From: QAMH01 sp900556425
GTDB lineage: Bacteria > Actinomycetota > Coriobacteriia > Coriobacteriales > QAMH01
Length of the DNA stretch: 64,000 bases
Reading direction: 5' to 3'
NCBI GenBank assembly: GCA_902475535.1
Contig: CABRZR010000003.1
Coordinates: forward strand, 103,980-167,979
In this document: positions 1 through 7,631 of the stretch, piece by piece
How the letters are laid out: the number at the start of each line of letters is the position of its first letter
Position numbering within the stretch: position 1 is the stretch's first letter
The notes under the pieces: model-generated
What the model was told of the DNA's origin: nothing
What the model saw: only the letters and a program-made list of their open reading frames with translations
The model's database searches: none
Program-made: the position numbers and the translations under genes

Positions 1-180
1 CGAGTGAGCAGCCACACCGGAAAGAGTCTTGACCATGGCTTCGGAATACGGGGTAGCCGCGGCGATGCGCTCAGTCGCATGGCGAATCTTGGCAGTGGCG
101 ACCATTTCCATGGTGCGCGTAATCTGCTTCGTGCTCTCGACCGAGAGCTTACGCCTCTTGATATCGCGTTGACTGGGCAT
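1..180 (-). CDS. atpG: ATP synthase gamma subunit, N-terminal part (cut by window edge)
   Basis: This is the first 60 codons of the gamma subunit, the central rotor shaft of F1 that turns inside the alpha3beta3 head. The start is ATG at 180-178, and the translation opens MPSQRDIKRRKLSVESTKQI followed by TRTMEMVATAK, the typical N-terminal helix of the family, which pairs with the C-terminal helix as a coiled coil in the protein centre. It follows atpA by 10 bases in the same direction, the normal operon order. The remaining three quarters, and presumably atpD and atpC, lie beyond base 1. Identification is firm; completeness cannot be judged. Confidence 0.93.
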   Translation of the reverse strand, partial: MPSQRDIKRRKLSVESTKQITRTMEMVATAKIRHATERIAAATPYSEAMVKTLSGVAAHS

Positions 181-190
181 GCGCTAACCT

Positions 191-1759
191 CTATTTCTTC
201 GCAATGATGAAGCTCTGCTTGAAGGTCGTGATGGCCTCGAGGAGCTCCTCTTTGATCTGATCGGTCAGCTGCTTCTCGGTCGCGATCTTATCCTTGAGGT
301 CCTTGCGAACCGTGTGCATGTACTGCACGAGATCATCGCGGAAGCGCAGCGTGTCGGAAACGGGCATGCCATCGAGGAAGCCCTGATCGCCAGCGAAAAT
401 CGCGACAACCTGGTCCTCGACGTCCATGGCGGCGTAACGGCCCTGCTTGAGGAGCTCGGTCATGCGAGCACCACGGGAGAGCTGCTGCTGCGTCGCCTTG
501 TCCAGGTCGCTACCGAACTGCGAGAACGCCTGCAGCTCACGGTATGCGGCGAGGTCAAGACGCAGCGTACCGGCAACCTGCTTCATTGCCTTGATCTGCG
601 CGGAACCGCCGACGCGGGAAACCGAGATACCGACGTTGACGGCCGGGCGCTGGCCCTGCATGAACAGGTCCTGCTGCAGGAAGATCTGGCCATCGGTAAT
701 GGAGATGACGTTGGTCGGAATGTAAGCCGAGACGTCACCGCCCTGGGTCTCGATGATGGGCAGTGCCGTAAGCGAACCGGCACCGTTCTTGTCGTTGAGC
801 TTGACGGCGCGCTCCAGCAGACGGGAGTGCAGGTAGAAGACGTCACCAGGATAGGCCTCGCGTCCCGGCGGACGACGCAGCGTCAGCGACATCTGGCGGT
901 ATGCGACGGCCTGCTTGGAAAGGTCATCGTAGACGCAGAGCACGTGACGGCCAGGGTTGGTGGCACTTGCCGGCTGGCCATCTTCGCCGTTGTACATAAA
1001 GTACTCGCCCATTGCGGCACCCGCCATGGGAGCGATGTACTGCAGCGGCGCAGACGTGGATGCGGGAGCGGAGACGATGATCGTGTAATCCAGAGCACCA
1101 TGGCTCTCGAGGGCCTCGACCACGGTCGCGACCGTGGAGGCCTTCTGGCCGATGGCGACATAGATGCAGATCATGCCCTTGCCCTTTTGGTTGATGATCG
1201 TGTCGATGCCGATGGACGTCTTGCCCGTCTGGCGATCGCCGATGATCAGCTCGCGCTGGCCACGTCCGATGGGAATCATCGCATCAATGGCGATGAGACC
1301 GGTCTGGACGGGCTCGTGGACGGGCTGGCGCTCGATGACGCCCGGAGCGCGGAACTCGACGGGGCGATAGCCCTCGGCCTCGATGGGGCCCTTGCCGTCC
1401 AGCGGAATGCCAAGCGGGTTCACGACGCGGCCGAGCAGGCTCTTGCCACAGGGAACCTCGACGACGCGGCCCGTGGTGTGAACCTCGTCGTTCTCCTTGA
1501 TCAAGGTGTAGTCGCCCAGGAGAACGGCGCCTACTTCGTCTTCTTCAAGGTTCTGGGCGAGACCATAGACAGTCGTGCCGTCATGGGCGACGAACTCGAG
1601 GAGCTCGCCGGCCATTGCACTTTTCAGACCATTGACGCGCGCAATGCCGTCGCCAATCTGAATGACATGACCAAACTCACGAGTCTCGACGCTGGTCTGC
1701 AGAGAAGCAAGCTTCTCACGCAGAATCTGATCGATGTCGCTCGCGGTGATTTCCGCCAT
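191..1759 (-). CDS. atpA: ATP synthase alpha subunit
   Basis: Regulatory nucleotide-binding subunit of the F1 head. The 522 residues cover the beta-barrel N-domain, the central nucleotide domain with Walker A GDRQTGKT near residues 174-181, and the C-terminal helical bundle, and match the usual family length of 500-520. The ATG at 1759 directly abuts the atpH stop codon, so the genes are translationally coupled. It sits between atpH and atpG as in nearly all bacterial atp operons. The family role, ATP synthesis or hydrolysis coupled to ion flow at the inner face of the membrane, is well established. A long plus-strand frame opposite this gene is a shadow and is not annotated. Confidence 0.98.
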   Translation of the reverse strand: MAEITASDIDQILREKLASLQTSVETREFGHVIQIGDGIARVNGLKSAMAGELLEFVAHDGTTVYGLAQNLEEDEVGAVLLGDYTLIKENDEVHTTGRVVEVPCGKSLLGRVVNPLGIPLDGKGPIEAEGYRPVEFRAPGVIERQPVHEPVQTGLIAIDAMIPIGRGQRELIIGDRQTGKTSIGIDTIINQKGKGMICIYVAIGQKASTVATVVEALESHGALDYTIIVSAPASTSAPLQYIAPMAGAAMGEYFMYNGEDGQPASATNPGRHVLCVYDDLSKQAVAYRQMSLTLRRPPGREAYPGDVFYLHSRLLERAVKLNDKNGAGSLTALPIIETQGGDVSAYIPTNVISITDGQIFLQQDLFMQGQRPAVNVGISVSRVGGSAQIKAMKQVAGTLRLDLAAYRELQAFSQFGSDLDKATQQQLSRGARMTELLKQGRYAAMDVEDQVVAIFAGDQGFLDGMPVSDTLRFRDDLVQYMHTVRKDLKDKIATEKQLTDQIKEELLEAITTFKQSFIIAKK

Positions 1760-2329
1760 TTACCTTTCACCTCCAGTCATTGCTGAAGAGAGCTCGGCAC
1801 GGACCGTCTCGATCCGCGTAGCAGTGCAACAATCGACACGCCTTCCATTTGCTCTCACGTTCGTGCCGCCAAGCAGCCAGGCATCGACATGCTCACGCAG
1901 GACGATTTCCTTGCCGAATTGAGCGGCAAATTTACTTTTAAACTTCTCTCGCAGCTCGTCGTCAAGCGGGATGACGGTCGCGACGTCAAGAATGACGACA
2001 TCGTACTTGTCCTGCACCATCTTGTCGTAACGCTCGGCCACACGGGGAAGAAGCGTGATGTCATGGCGCGAGGCCATGAAGATAACGAACTGGATGAGCT
2101 CGATATCAAACTCCTTGAAAACCTCGTGCATGACCGTCGCACGCGTATTCTCGTCGATGGAGTCGTTCGCAAGCACTTCCCTGAGACCGGGATGCATGTT
2201 GACGACCTTCTTCATCTCCTCGAGCTGTGCGGAAATCGAGTACACGTCGTTTTTGGACTCGCCAAGTTCGAGCAAGACCTCAGCGTACGCCTCGATTTCC
2301 TTCTTGATGAGCAGACGATTCTTAGGCAT
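1760..2329 (-). CDS. atpH: ATP synthase delta subunit
   Basis: Peripheral stator protein (OSCP) that ties the top of the F1 head to the b-subunit stalk. At 189 residues it fits the family (about 175-185). It has the expected helical N-terminal domain (AYAEVLLELG near residues 15-24) and a C-terminal section with the conserved DVATVIPLDDELREKFKSKF region. It overlaps atpF by 8 bases and its stop abuts atpA, showing tight coupling. The tail after the conserved part (about 25 residues, ending AELSSAMTGGER) is slightly longer than usual. Assignment rests on these motifs and on position. Confidence 0.93.
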   Translation of the reverse strand: MPKNRLLIKKEIEAYAEVLLELGESKNDVYSISAQLEEMKKVVNMHPGLREVLANDSIDENTRATVMHEVFKEFDIELIQFVIFMASRHDITLLPRVAERYDKMVQDKYDVVILDVATVIPLDDELREKFKSKFAAQFGKEIVLREHVDAWLLGGTNVRANGRRVDCCTATRIETVRAELSSAMTGGER

Positions 2330-2936
2330 TGAGCGTACCTATCTCTTCGATGCTCTTCTCGATGAGCCTACGATGATCCGCATCGGTGAAGTCCTCCTGC
2401 ACGACGCGTGTCATGGCAGCACATGCGATGTCAGCGACGGATGCCTGAAGCTCGGCGATGGCGGCGTTCTTCTCGGCCTGCATCGCCTCGCGAGACTTGG
2501 CGATGATCTTCTCGGCTTCCTCCTGGGCCTTGGCAGTGGTGGCAGCGCGTTGCGCCTCAGCCTGCTGCTTGGCCTCGGAGATGATCGTAGCCGCTTCCTG
2601 ACGGGCCTCGATGAGCTTGTCCTGGTACTCGGCAAGCACACGCTCGGCCTCGATACGAGCTTGCTCGGACTTCTCGAGTGCTTCGCGAATGGTGGTTTCG
2701 CGCTTCTCGAGAATGCCGTTGAACATGGGCCATCCAAACTTGGCGAGAATCGCAAGCAGGATGAGGAAGGCAACGAGCATCGGGATGAATTCATCCATTG
2801 CCGGCAAAATCGCCGAAATGCCCGCGGTCTCCTTCTCGGCCGCAAATGCAAGCGTGGGGGCTGCGAAAGCCATGGCACTCGCGAGCGCGCATGCGGCAGT
2901 GCCGCGAGTGGCAATTTTCTTGACTTGTGCTTTCAC
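2322..2936 (-). CDS. atpF: ATP synthase b subunit, with signal-peptide-like N-terminus
   Basis: Stator stalk subunit anchored in the membrane. I place the start at the GTG at 2936-2934 because a strong Shine-Dalgarno (AGGGAGGG) lies 4 bases upstream; the upstream ATG codons at 2963 and 2954 have none. The 204-residue product then begins with a basic stretch and an Ala-rich hydrophobic run ending in a possible signal peptidase site (FAAPTLAFAAEK), followed by the real membrane anchor (LVAFLILLAILAKFG, about residues 45-60) and a long charged Ala/Glu-rich coiled coil. Ordinary b subunits have a single N-terminal helix and no leader, so this one has either a cleaved signal or an extra helix. It overlaps atpH by 8 bases. 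Confidence 0.9.
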   Translation of the reverse strand: MKAQVKKIATRGTAACALASAMAFAAPTLAFAAEKETAGISAILPAMDEFIPMLVAFLILLAILAKFGWPMFNGILEKRETTIREALEKSEQARIEAERVLAEYQDKLIEARQEAATIISEAKQQAEAQRAATTAKAQEEAEKIIAKSREAMQAEKNAAIAELQASVADIACAAMTRVVQEDFTDADHRRLIEKSIEEIGTLNA

Positions 2937-2978
2937 TGATCCCTCCCTAGGCATTGTTTCCAACGTAACGAAACCTGA

Positions 2979-3197
2979 CTAGGCAAGGAAGAAGAGCACG
3001 AAGCCGATAAGAGCAAGGGCCTCTGCAAGTGCCGCACCAATGATGAAGTTGGTGAAGAGGCGACCTGCGAGCTCGGGCTGACGGGCAGAGCCGACGCAGC
3101 AGCCGTAGCAAGCAATACCGATGCCGATGCCTGGGCCGATGGCGCCAAGACCGTAGCCGACAACCTTGAGGGCGGCGATGATGAGGGTAGTTTCCAC
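2979..3197 (-). CDS. atpE: ATP synthase c subunit (proteolipid)
   Basis: Ring-forming membrane subunit carrying the coupling ion. Its 72 residues form two transmembrane helices joined by the conserved polar loop ARQPE (residues 38-42), with the ion-binding carboxylate Glu59 in AALAEALALIG. The sodium signature (Gln four residues after the helix-1 proline, and Ser/Thr after the Glu) is absent: the sequence has Gly26 and Ala60. Proton coupling is therefore the more likely reading, an inference from known c-ring motifs. It lies between atpB and atpF and is preceded by a good GAGGAACAAG-type ribosome binding site, usual for this highly expressed subunit. Confidence 0.97.
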   Translation of the reverse strand: METTLIIAALKVVGYGLGAIGPGIGIGIACYGCCVGSARQPELAGRLFTNFIIGAALAEALALIGFVLFFLA

Positions 3198-3291
3198 TTG
3201 TTCCTCCTTAAGTGACGACCTGCACGGCCTTCTCCGTGCAAGCCTAACTTCCTATGAACCAGTCGGGCACGGTACCCGACCGAGAACCAAA

Positions 3292-4092
3292 TTAGTGCGA
3301 TTCGGAAACCGCAAGACCGACGTAAACGGCCGTAAGTATCGAGAACACATATGCCTGCAGGAACGCAACGAGGCACTCCATGGCATACATGACGATAAGC
3401 AAGAGAACCCATGCAATGGCAGGCAGGCCGATGACGAAGTTCATGGCCTCGATGCTGCACTGCAGGAAGATGGTGGTCATGAGGGCGAAGATGCCAAGAA
3501 TCATGTGGCCGGCGAACATGTTGCCGTAAAGTCGGACGGCAAGGGTAAGCCAACGCAGCACGAGCGAGATGAACTCGAAGAGCCAGATGATGGGAACCAT
3601 CACGATGGGCAGACCGGACGGAGCGATGGACTTGATATAGCCAAGACCGCCCTTGCTCTTGATGCCCTGCCAGTTGAAATAGATGAAGGCAACCGTTGCA
3701 AGCGCCCACGTCACGGAAAGCGAGCCCGTGGGGGTCTTGCAACCCGGAATGAGTCCGATGACGTTAGAGATAAGAATGAAGAAGAAGAAGGTGAGAATGA
3801 CGGGCATGAACTTCTGATAGCCCTTGCCAATTGCGTTTTCGCCCATGTTGACGCAGATGCGCTCATAGCCCCATTCGACCATATTGGCGAACTTGTTGGT
3901 GGGGATGATGCTCAGACGTTTGCCGGCAAGAATGACGACGAGCGCGGTAAGCACCATCGAGATGATCATCCAGAAGATGTACTGTGTGAGGCCAACCTCG
4001 CCGCCTCCACTAATAAGGTACATCGAATCGAACGAGTGTTGCAGATGCTCGAGAGGCTCTCCCTGAAGCACCTCTAACGGATTGATATCCAC
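3292..4092 (-). CDS. atpB: ATP synthase a subunit
   Basis: Membrane stator subunit that forms the ion half-channels against the c-ring. The 266-residue protein has five to six hydrophobic helices and the conserved segment LAVRLYGNMFAGHMI, which carries the essential arginine facing the c-ring carboxylate. Length matches the family (230-280). It is the first core atp gene here and follows the atpI-like gene by 16 bases. The ATG at 4092 precedes MDINPLEV; the gene is separated from atpE by 94 bases that contain no recognisable extra gene. Confidence 0.96.
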   Translation of the reverse strand: MDINPLEVLQGEPLEHLQHSFDSMYLISGGGEVGLTQYIFWMIISMVLTALVVILAGKRLSIIPTNKFANMVEWGYERICVNMGENAIGKGYQKFMPVILTFFFFILISNVIGLIPGCKTPTGSLSVTWALATVAFIYFNWQGIKSKGGLGYIKSIAPSGLPIVMVPIIWLFEFISLVLRWLTLAVRLYGNMFAGHMILGIFALMTTIFLQCSIEAMNFVIGLPAIAWVLLLIVMYAMECLVAFLQAYVFSILTAVYVGLAVSESH

Positions 4093-4108
4093 TTTCGCCC
4101 TCTCCGTT

Positions 4109-4393
4109 CTACTTACGTATAGCTTTCGCTATTCCATAACCGAGCGCCGCGACAACAAGTGTGCACGCCTCTGCCAAAGCAAAGGGCACGACACTCGATC
4201 GAGCCACGACAACGCAAATGACTGTCGCCAAAGCGAGGACCACGAACGAGCCTCCGACGGCCAGCAATACCGGAGTAAGGTACCCGGCAGCCGATTGCTG
4301 CGCGTCCATTCGCTTTGCGCTGCGAACTCCAGCCCACATGGGAACCAAGCTTACCAAACCCGCGAGAATACCCGCGATGATCGCTATCGCCAT
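4109..4393 (-). CDS. AtpI-like small membrane protein heading the atp operon
   Basis: The product is 94 residues with four hydrophobic helices and charged loops (GVRSAKRMDAQ after the second). I chose ATG 4393 because GGGGAGAA lies 8 bases upstream; a longer frame to 4420 adds nine unsupported residues. Position directly before atpB and the four-helix architecture are those of AtpI/UncI, a poorly conserved accessory factor thought to help c-ring assembly or Mg uptake. Sequence alone does not prove the family, so the call rests mainly on context. The operon promoter is expected in the 4394-4573 gap, where the minus strand contains a TATACT hexamer (4439-4444) but no convincing -35. Confidence 0.7.
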   Translation of the reverse strand: MAIAIIAGILAGLVSLVPMWAGVRSAKRMDAQQSAAGYLTPVLLAVGGSFVVLALATVICVVVARSSVVPFALAEACTLVVAALGYGIAKAIRK

Positions 4394-4573
4394 GTAGCTA
4401 GTTCTCCCCAAAGACAGCACTCACACAAAACACTCCAAAGTATAATGGCGCCCGCAGCACTTCATAGTGGCAATCCCAGTGAACTGCCGCTATTTCAGGC
4501 GAACGGCATACTCAAGTTAGCCCTGGCAAAACCTCAGGTCATGAACTTGGGGGCATGAAACGACTGTACGGCG

Positions 4574-5026
4574 TCAGTCCTCGAACCTTCGGACGACGAT
4601 TCCCGACTCGTCCAAAAGCTCGCGCGCGAGGTCATCGGGATAGCCTTCCGCGTAGACAATTTCCGTGATGCCCGCGTTGATGAGCATCTTGGTGCACTGC
4701 GTGCAGGGCTGTGTCGTACAGTAGAGCGTGGCACCTTCGATGGAGACACCGTAACGGGCGGCTTGGATGATGGCATTTTGCTCGGCATGAATGCCACGGC
4801 ACAGCTCGTGCTGCTGCCCGGACGGAATGCCGAGCTTCTCGCGCAGACACCCGATGTCGAGGCAGTGCGCAAGCCCCGTCGGTCCGCCGTTGTAGCCACT
4901 GGCGATGATGCGCTTGTCGTGCACGAGTATGGCACCGACAGCGCGACGCAGGCAGGTCGAACGTGTGGCGACCCGCTTTGTGATGTCCATGAAATACTCG
5001 TCCCAACTCGGGCGCGTATCAGCCAT
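4574..5026 (-). CDS. Deoxycytidylate (dCMP) deaminase family protein
   Basis: Converts dCMP to dUMP, feeding thymidylate synthesis, in the zinc cytidine/deoxycytidylate deaminase family (ComEB type). All zinc and catalytic residues are visible: His80 and Glu82 in GIHAEQNAI, and Cys108 and Cys111 in QPCTQC. The 150-residue length and the insert GLAHCLDIGCLREKLG, with extra Cys residues that bind a structural zinc in some dCMP deaminases, support dCMP rather than free cytidine as substrate. It follows glyA by 25 bases in the same direction, a sensible pairing since SHMT supplies the methylene-THF used by thymidylate synthase. ComEB is named for a competence locus but has no proven DNA-uptake role. 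Confidence 0.9.
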   Translation of the reverse strand: MADTRPSWDEYFMDITKRVATRSTCLRRAVGAILVHDKRIIASGYNGGPTGLAHCLDIGCLREKLGIPSGQQHELCRGIHAEQNAIIQAARYGVSIEGATLYCTTQPCTQCTKMLINAGITEIVYAEGYPDDLARELLDESGIVVRRFED

Positions 5027-5051
5027 GCGTCTTCCTCCTACAATCTATTTA

Positions 5052-6305
5052 CTAGGCAATCTCAGGATACAGGGGATGCTTCTCGAGCATGTCGTGCACC
5101 TCACCTGCCACCTTGTCGAGAACGGTCTGATTATCCCGGTTGAAGATAACCTGCGCAATGAATCCGCCGATGGCACGCGCTTCGTTGGCATCGAAGCCGC
5201 GCGAGGTAATCGTCGCGCTGCCTACGCGCACGCCGCTCGTGATGCTGCTCGGCAGCGGGTCATTGGGGATGGCGTTCTTGTTGGTCGTGATGCCGAGCGG
5301 CTCGAGCAGCTCCTCGGCCTCCTTGCCGGTGATGCCGGCAGGCGTGAGATCAACGAGGCAGAGGTGGTTGTCGGTGCCACCCGAGACGAGACGCAGACCA
5401 CCTTCGACGAGGCCCTCACCCAAGGCGGCGGCGTTCTCCACGACGGCATGCGCATATTCGGAGAATTCCGGACGGGCAGCCTCGCCAAAGGCGACGGCCT
5501 TGGCGGCGATGACATGCATGAGCGGACCACCCTGCCAACCGGGGAACACGGCTTTGTTGTACTTCTCGTAAATCTCCTCGTTGTTCGTGACCATGAAGCC
5601 ACCGCGCGGACCGCGCAAGGTCTTATGCGAAGTCGAGGTGACGATGTCGGCATGAGGCACCGGCGAGGGATGCGCACCGCCGGCAACGAGACCCGCAATA
5701 TGCGCCATGTCGACCATGAGATAAGCCCCTACCTCATGGGCGATGTCGGCGAAAGCCTCGAAATCGATGATGCGCGGATAAGCCGATGCACCGGCAACGA
5801 TAAGATCGGGCTTGACCTCCTGGGCTATGGCACGAACCTCATCCATATCGATGCGTTCGGTCTCGGGATTCAAGCCGTAGGAGTGGGCATCATAGAAACG
5901 ACCCGAAAGCGAGAACTTGGCACCATGCGAGAGATGGCCGCCGGCCGGGAGCGACATACCCAGAATGGTGGCACCCGGATCGAGCAACGCAAAGTAAGCA
6001 GCGGAGTTTGCGCAGACGCCCGAATGCGGCTGCACATTGGCGTATGCCGCGTCGAATACCTCGCAGGCGCGATTGCGCGCGATGGTCTCGATGGTATCTA
6101 CGTTGGCGCAACCACCGTAATAGCGCTTGCCGGGATAGCCTTCAGCGTACTTGTTGGTAAGAATCGTGCCCATCGTCTCGATGACCGGCAGCGAGGGAAT
6201 GTTCTCGGACGCGATCAGCTCGAGTGTGTTGCGCTGGCGCGTCAGCTCATCGTTGATGGCGGCGGAAATCTCGGGATCTGCCTGGGCAAGTAGCTCGTTG
6301 TTCAT
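5052..6305 (-). CDS. glyA: Serine hydroxymethyltransferase
   Basis: PLP enzyme that interconverts serine and glycine while charging tetrahydrofolate with a one-carbon unit; cytosolic. The 417 residues match the bacterial family (about 415-430). The active-site lysine is in TSTSHKTLRGPRGG near residue 230, and the N-terminal RQRNTLELIASENIPS block is characteristic. The ATG at 6305 has AGGAG at a suitable distance. It is followed by the dCMP deaminase and preceded by rpiB 13 bases upstream, so the three genes are probably cotranscribed for sugar-phosphate, one-carbon and nucleotide supply. Confidence 0.98.
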   Translation of the reverse strand: MNNELLAQADPEISAAINDELTRQRNTLELIASENIPSLPVIETMGTILTNKYAEGYPGKRYYGGCANVDTIETIARNRACEVFDAAYANVQPHSGVCANSAAYFALLDPGATILGMSLPAGGHLSHGAKFSLSGRFYDAHSYGLNPETERIDMDEVRAIAQEVKPDLIVAGASAYPRIIDFEAFADIAHEVGAYLMVDMAHIAGLVAGGAHPSPVPHADIVTSTSHKTLRGPRGGFMVTNNEEIYEKYNKAVFPGWQGGPLMHVIAAKAVAFGEAARPEFSEYAHAVVENAAALGEGLVEGGLRLVSGGTDNHLCLVDLTPAGITGKEAEELLEPLGITTNKNAIPNDPLPSSITSGVRVGSATITSRGFDANEARAIGGFIAQVIFNRDNQTVLDKVAGEVHDMLEKHPLYPEIA

Positions 6306-6318
6306 GGGCGAAGTTCTC

Positions 6319-6771
6319 CTACTCTTCGGTTTCGATGGTCATGATCTTCTCGACTCTGCGGGCATGCCTATCACCCGAAAACTCGGTACCGAGGAAGGCT
6401 TCAAGAATTGCCTTGTTGTCCTCGAGGGACGTGAAACGTCCCGAAAGCGTCGCGATGTTCGCGTTGTTATGCTCGCGCGAAAGCTTGGCGAACTCGGTGG
6501 ACGTAAGATTTGCGGCACGAATGCCATGCACTTTGTTGGCGGCAATCATCATGCCGATGCCCGTACCGCAGACGAGCACGCCGTAATCATCATCACCCTG
6601 CGCCACGGCACGGGCGGCACGTTTGGCGTAATCGGGATAGTCGACGCTCTCCTCGCTGTCGCAACCGAAGTCATCGACAATAAAGCCAAGGCCCTCGAGC
6701 CATGGCCTGAGCTCTTCCTTCTGCTCGAAGCCACCGTGGTCCGATGCCAACGCGATGCGCAGTTGTGTCAT
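6319..6771 (-). CDS. rpiB: Ribose-5-phosphate isomerase B
   Basis: Interconverts ribose 5-phosphate and ribulose 5-phosphate in the pentose phosphate pathway. The protein starts MTQLRIALASDHGGFEQKEE, the canonical RpiB N-terminus, and contains the VLVCGTGIGMMIAANK block with the catalytic cysteine and the anion hole. I use ATG 6771 (SD GAGAGGG), giving 150 residues, the family norm; an open frame running to 6987 adds 72 residues encoded by the palindromic intergenic element and is rejected. The C-terminal part HARRVEKIMTIE is also typical. It heads the rpiB-glyA-dCMP deaminase cluster. Confidence 0.96.
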   Translation of the reverse strand: MTQLRIALASDHGGFEQKEELRPWLEGLGFIVDDFGCDSEESVDYPDYAKRAARAVAQGDDDYGVLVCGTGIGMMIAANKVHGIRAANLTSTEFAKLSREHNNANIATLSGRFTSLEDNKAILEAFLGTEFSGDRHARRVEKIMTIETEE

Positions 6772-6843
6772 AGCTAACCCTCTCGTCTTCATGCACGAAT
6801 CAATCCAATGTGGCATGTGCATTGACAAAACAACATATACCCC

Positions 6844-7013
6844 AGCAGATAGAGATCGCAGATGCGGGCATCTTGAGCAGATGAGCGATTCATGCGAAGC
6901 GGGCGCGAGGACTGTCTGAGCACGCGGTCTTTGCGTGCGAGTTCCGCAGCGGCTTCGCAATGAATCGCGAATCGGGTGCGAAAGCAAGCCCGCATCTGCG
7001 ACCCCTATCTGCC
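6844..7013. repeat. Large nested imperfect palindrome between tsaC and rpiB
   Basis: A 170-bp element with 26-base outer arms at 6844-6869 and 6988-7013 that match in inverted orientation at 23 of 26 positions. Inside lies a second inverted pair (GCGATTCATGCGAAGC at 6884-6899 against its complement at 6952-6967, with one extra base), and a small inner hairpin around GCGGTCTTTGCG (6924-6935). The RNA from either strand would fold into one long stem. The right arm ends 3 bases from the tsaC stop. It could be a MITE- or REP-like mobile repeat or a processed structural RNA; it is not a plain terminator because it lacks a U tract. Confidence 0.75.
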
Positions 7014-7016
7014 ATT

Positions 7017-7631
7017 TTACTTGTGACTCGTAAGTGTAGCACCGAAGGCAGCCACATCGAGCAGGACTTGCTCGGGTATCGGCCCTTCACGCAGGATCTT
7101 CGGATAAGGGCCCGTACAGTCCACAATCGTGGACGCACGACCGTCATGGCACGCTTCGGGCAAAGAGTCACCACCAGGCAACCTTCGCATCGAGGCGGGA
7201 ACATCTGCAAGAGATGCGGGCGCAGACTCACCATGGACGTTCGCGCTCGTGCAGGCGAGCGGACCTCCGAGCTCGTCGAGAAGGGCAAGCAGCCCGGCAT
7301 CATCGGGACAGCGCAGGGCGATCGTCCCGTCCGCCGCGACACCGCCCAACTCGCATGCGAGTCTCGAGGCGCGCAACACGAGGGTGAGCGCGCCGGGCCA
7401 GAACATCTGGGCCAGACGACGGACATAGGCTGGAACGTCGTCCGCGAGCGCATCAAACACGTCGACACCATGCACGAGCCAGGGAAGCACCTGATCGGCG
7501 GGACGCTCCTTGAGTTCGAAGATGCTCGCGTATCCCGCAGAGCCGGGAAGCGCCGCAAGGCCGTAGACGGTATCGGTCGCGACAATCACGGCTTTTCCAT
7601 CGCGCAAAGCCTCAAGGCACTTTGTCGTCAT
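7017..7631 (-). CDS. tsaC: Threonylcarbamoyl-AMP synthase (Sua5/YrdC/YwlC family)
   Basis: Makes threonylcarbamoyl-AMP from threonine, bicarbonate and ATP, the precursor of the t6A modification at position 37 of ANN-decoding tRNAs. The 204-residue protein is a YrdC domain: VIVATDTVYGLAALP near the N-terminus is the conserved nucleotide-binding motif, followed by the FELKERP segment, the WPGALTLVLRA motif near residue 83 and PLACTSANVHGE near residue 145. It has no C-terminal Sua5 domain, so it is of the short TsaC kind. It overlaps the recN stop by one base (TGATG), indicating coupling. The downstream palindrome begins right after its stop. Confidence 0.93.
   Translation of the reverse strand: MTTKCLEALRDGKAVIVATDTVYGLAALPGSAGYASIFELKERPADQVLPWLVHGVDVFDALADDVPAYVRRLAQMFWPGALTLVLRASRLACELGGVAADGTIALRCPDDAGLLALLDELGGPLACTSANVHGESAPASLADVPASMRRLPGGDSLPEACHDGRASTIVDCTGPYPKILREGPIPEQVLLDVAAFGATLTSHK

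Noticed and set aside
314..1786. 490-aa plus-strand ORF opposite atpA
   Set aside because: Antisense shadow of a highly conserved gene; no ribosome binding site, no domain, composition expected from the codon bias of the real gene.
4421..4573. Clear promoter of the atp operon
   Set aside because: A TATACT hexamer is present on the minus strand but no -35 with acceptable spacing, so it is not listed as a feature.
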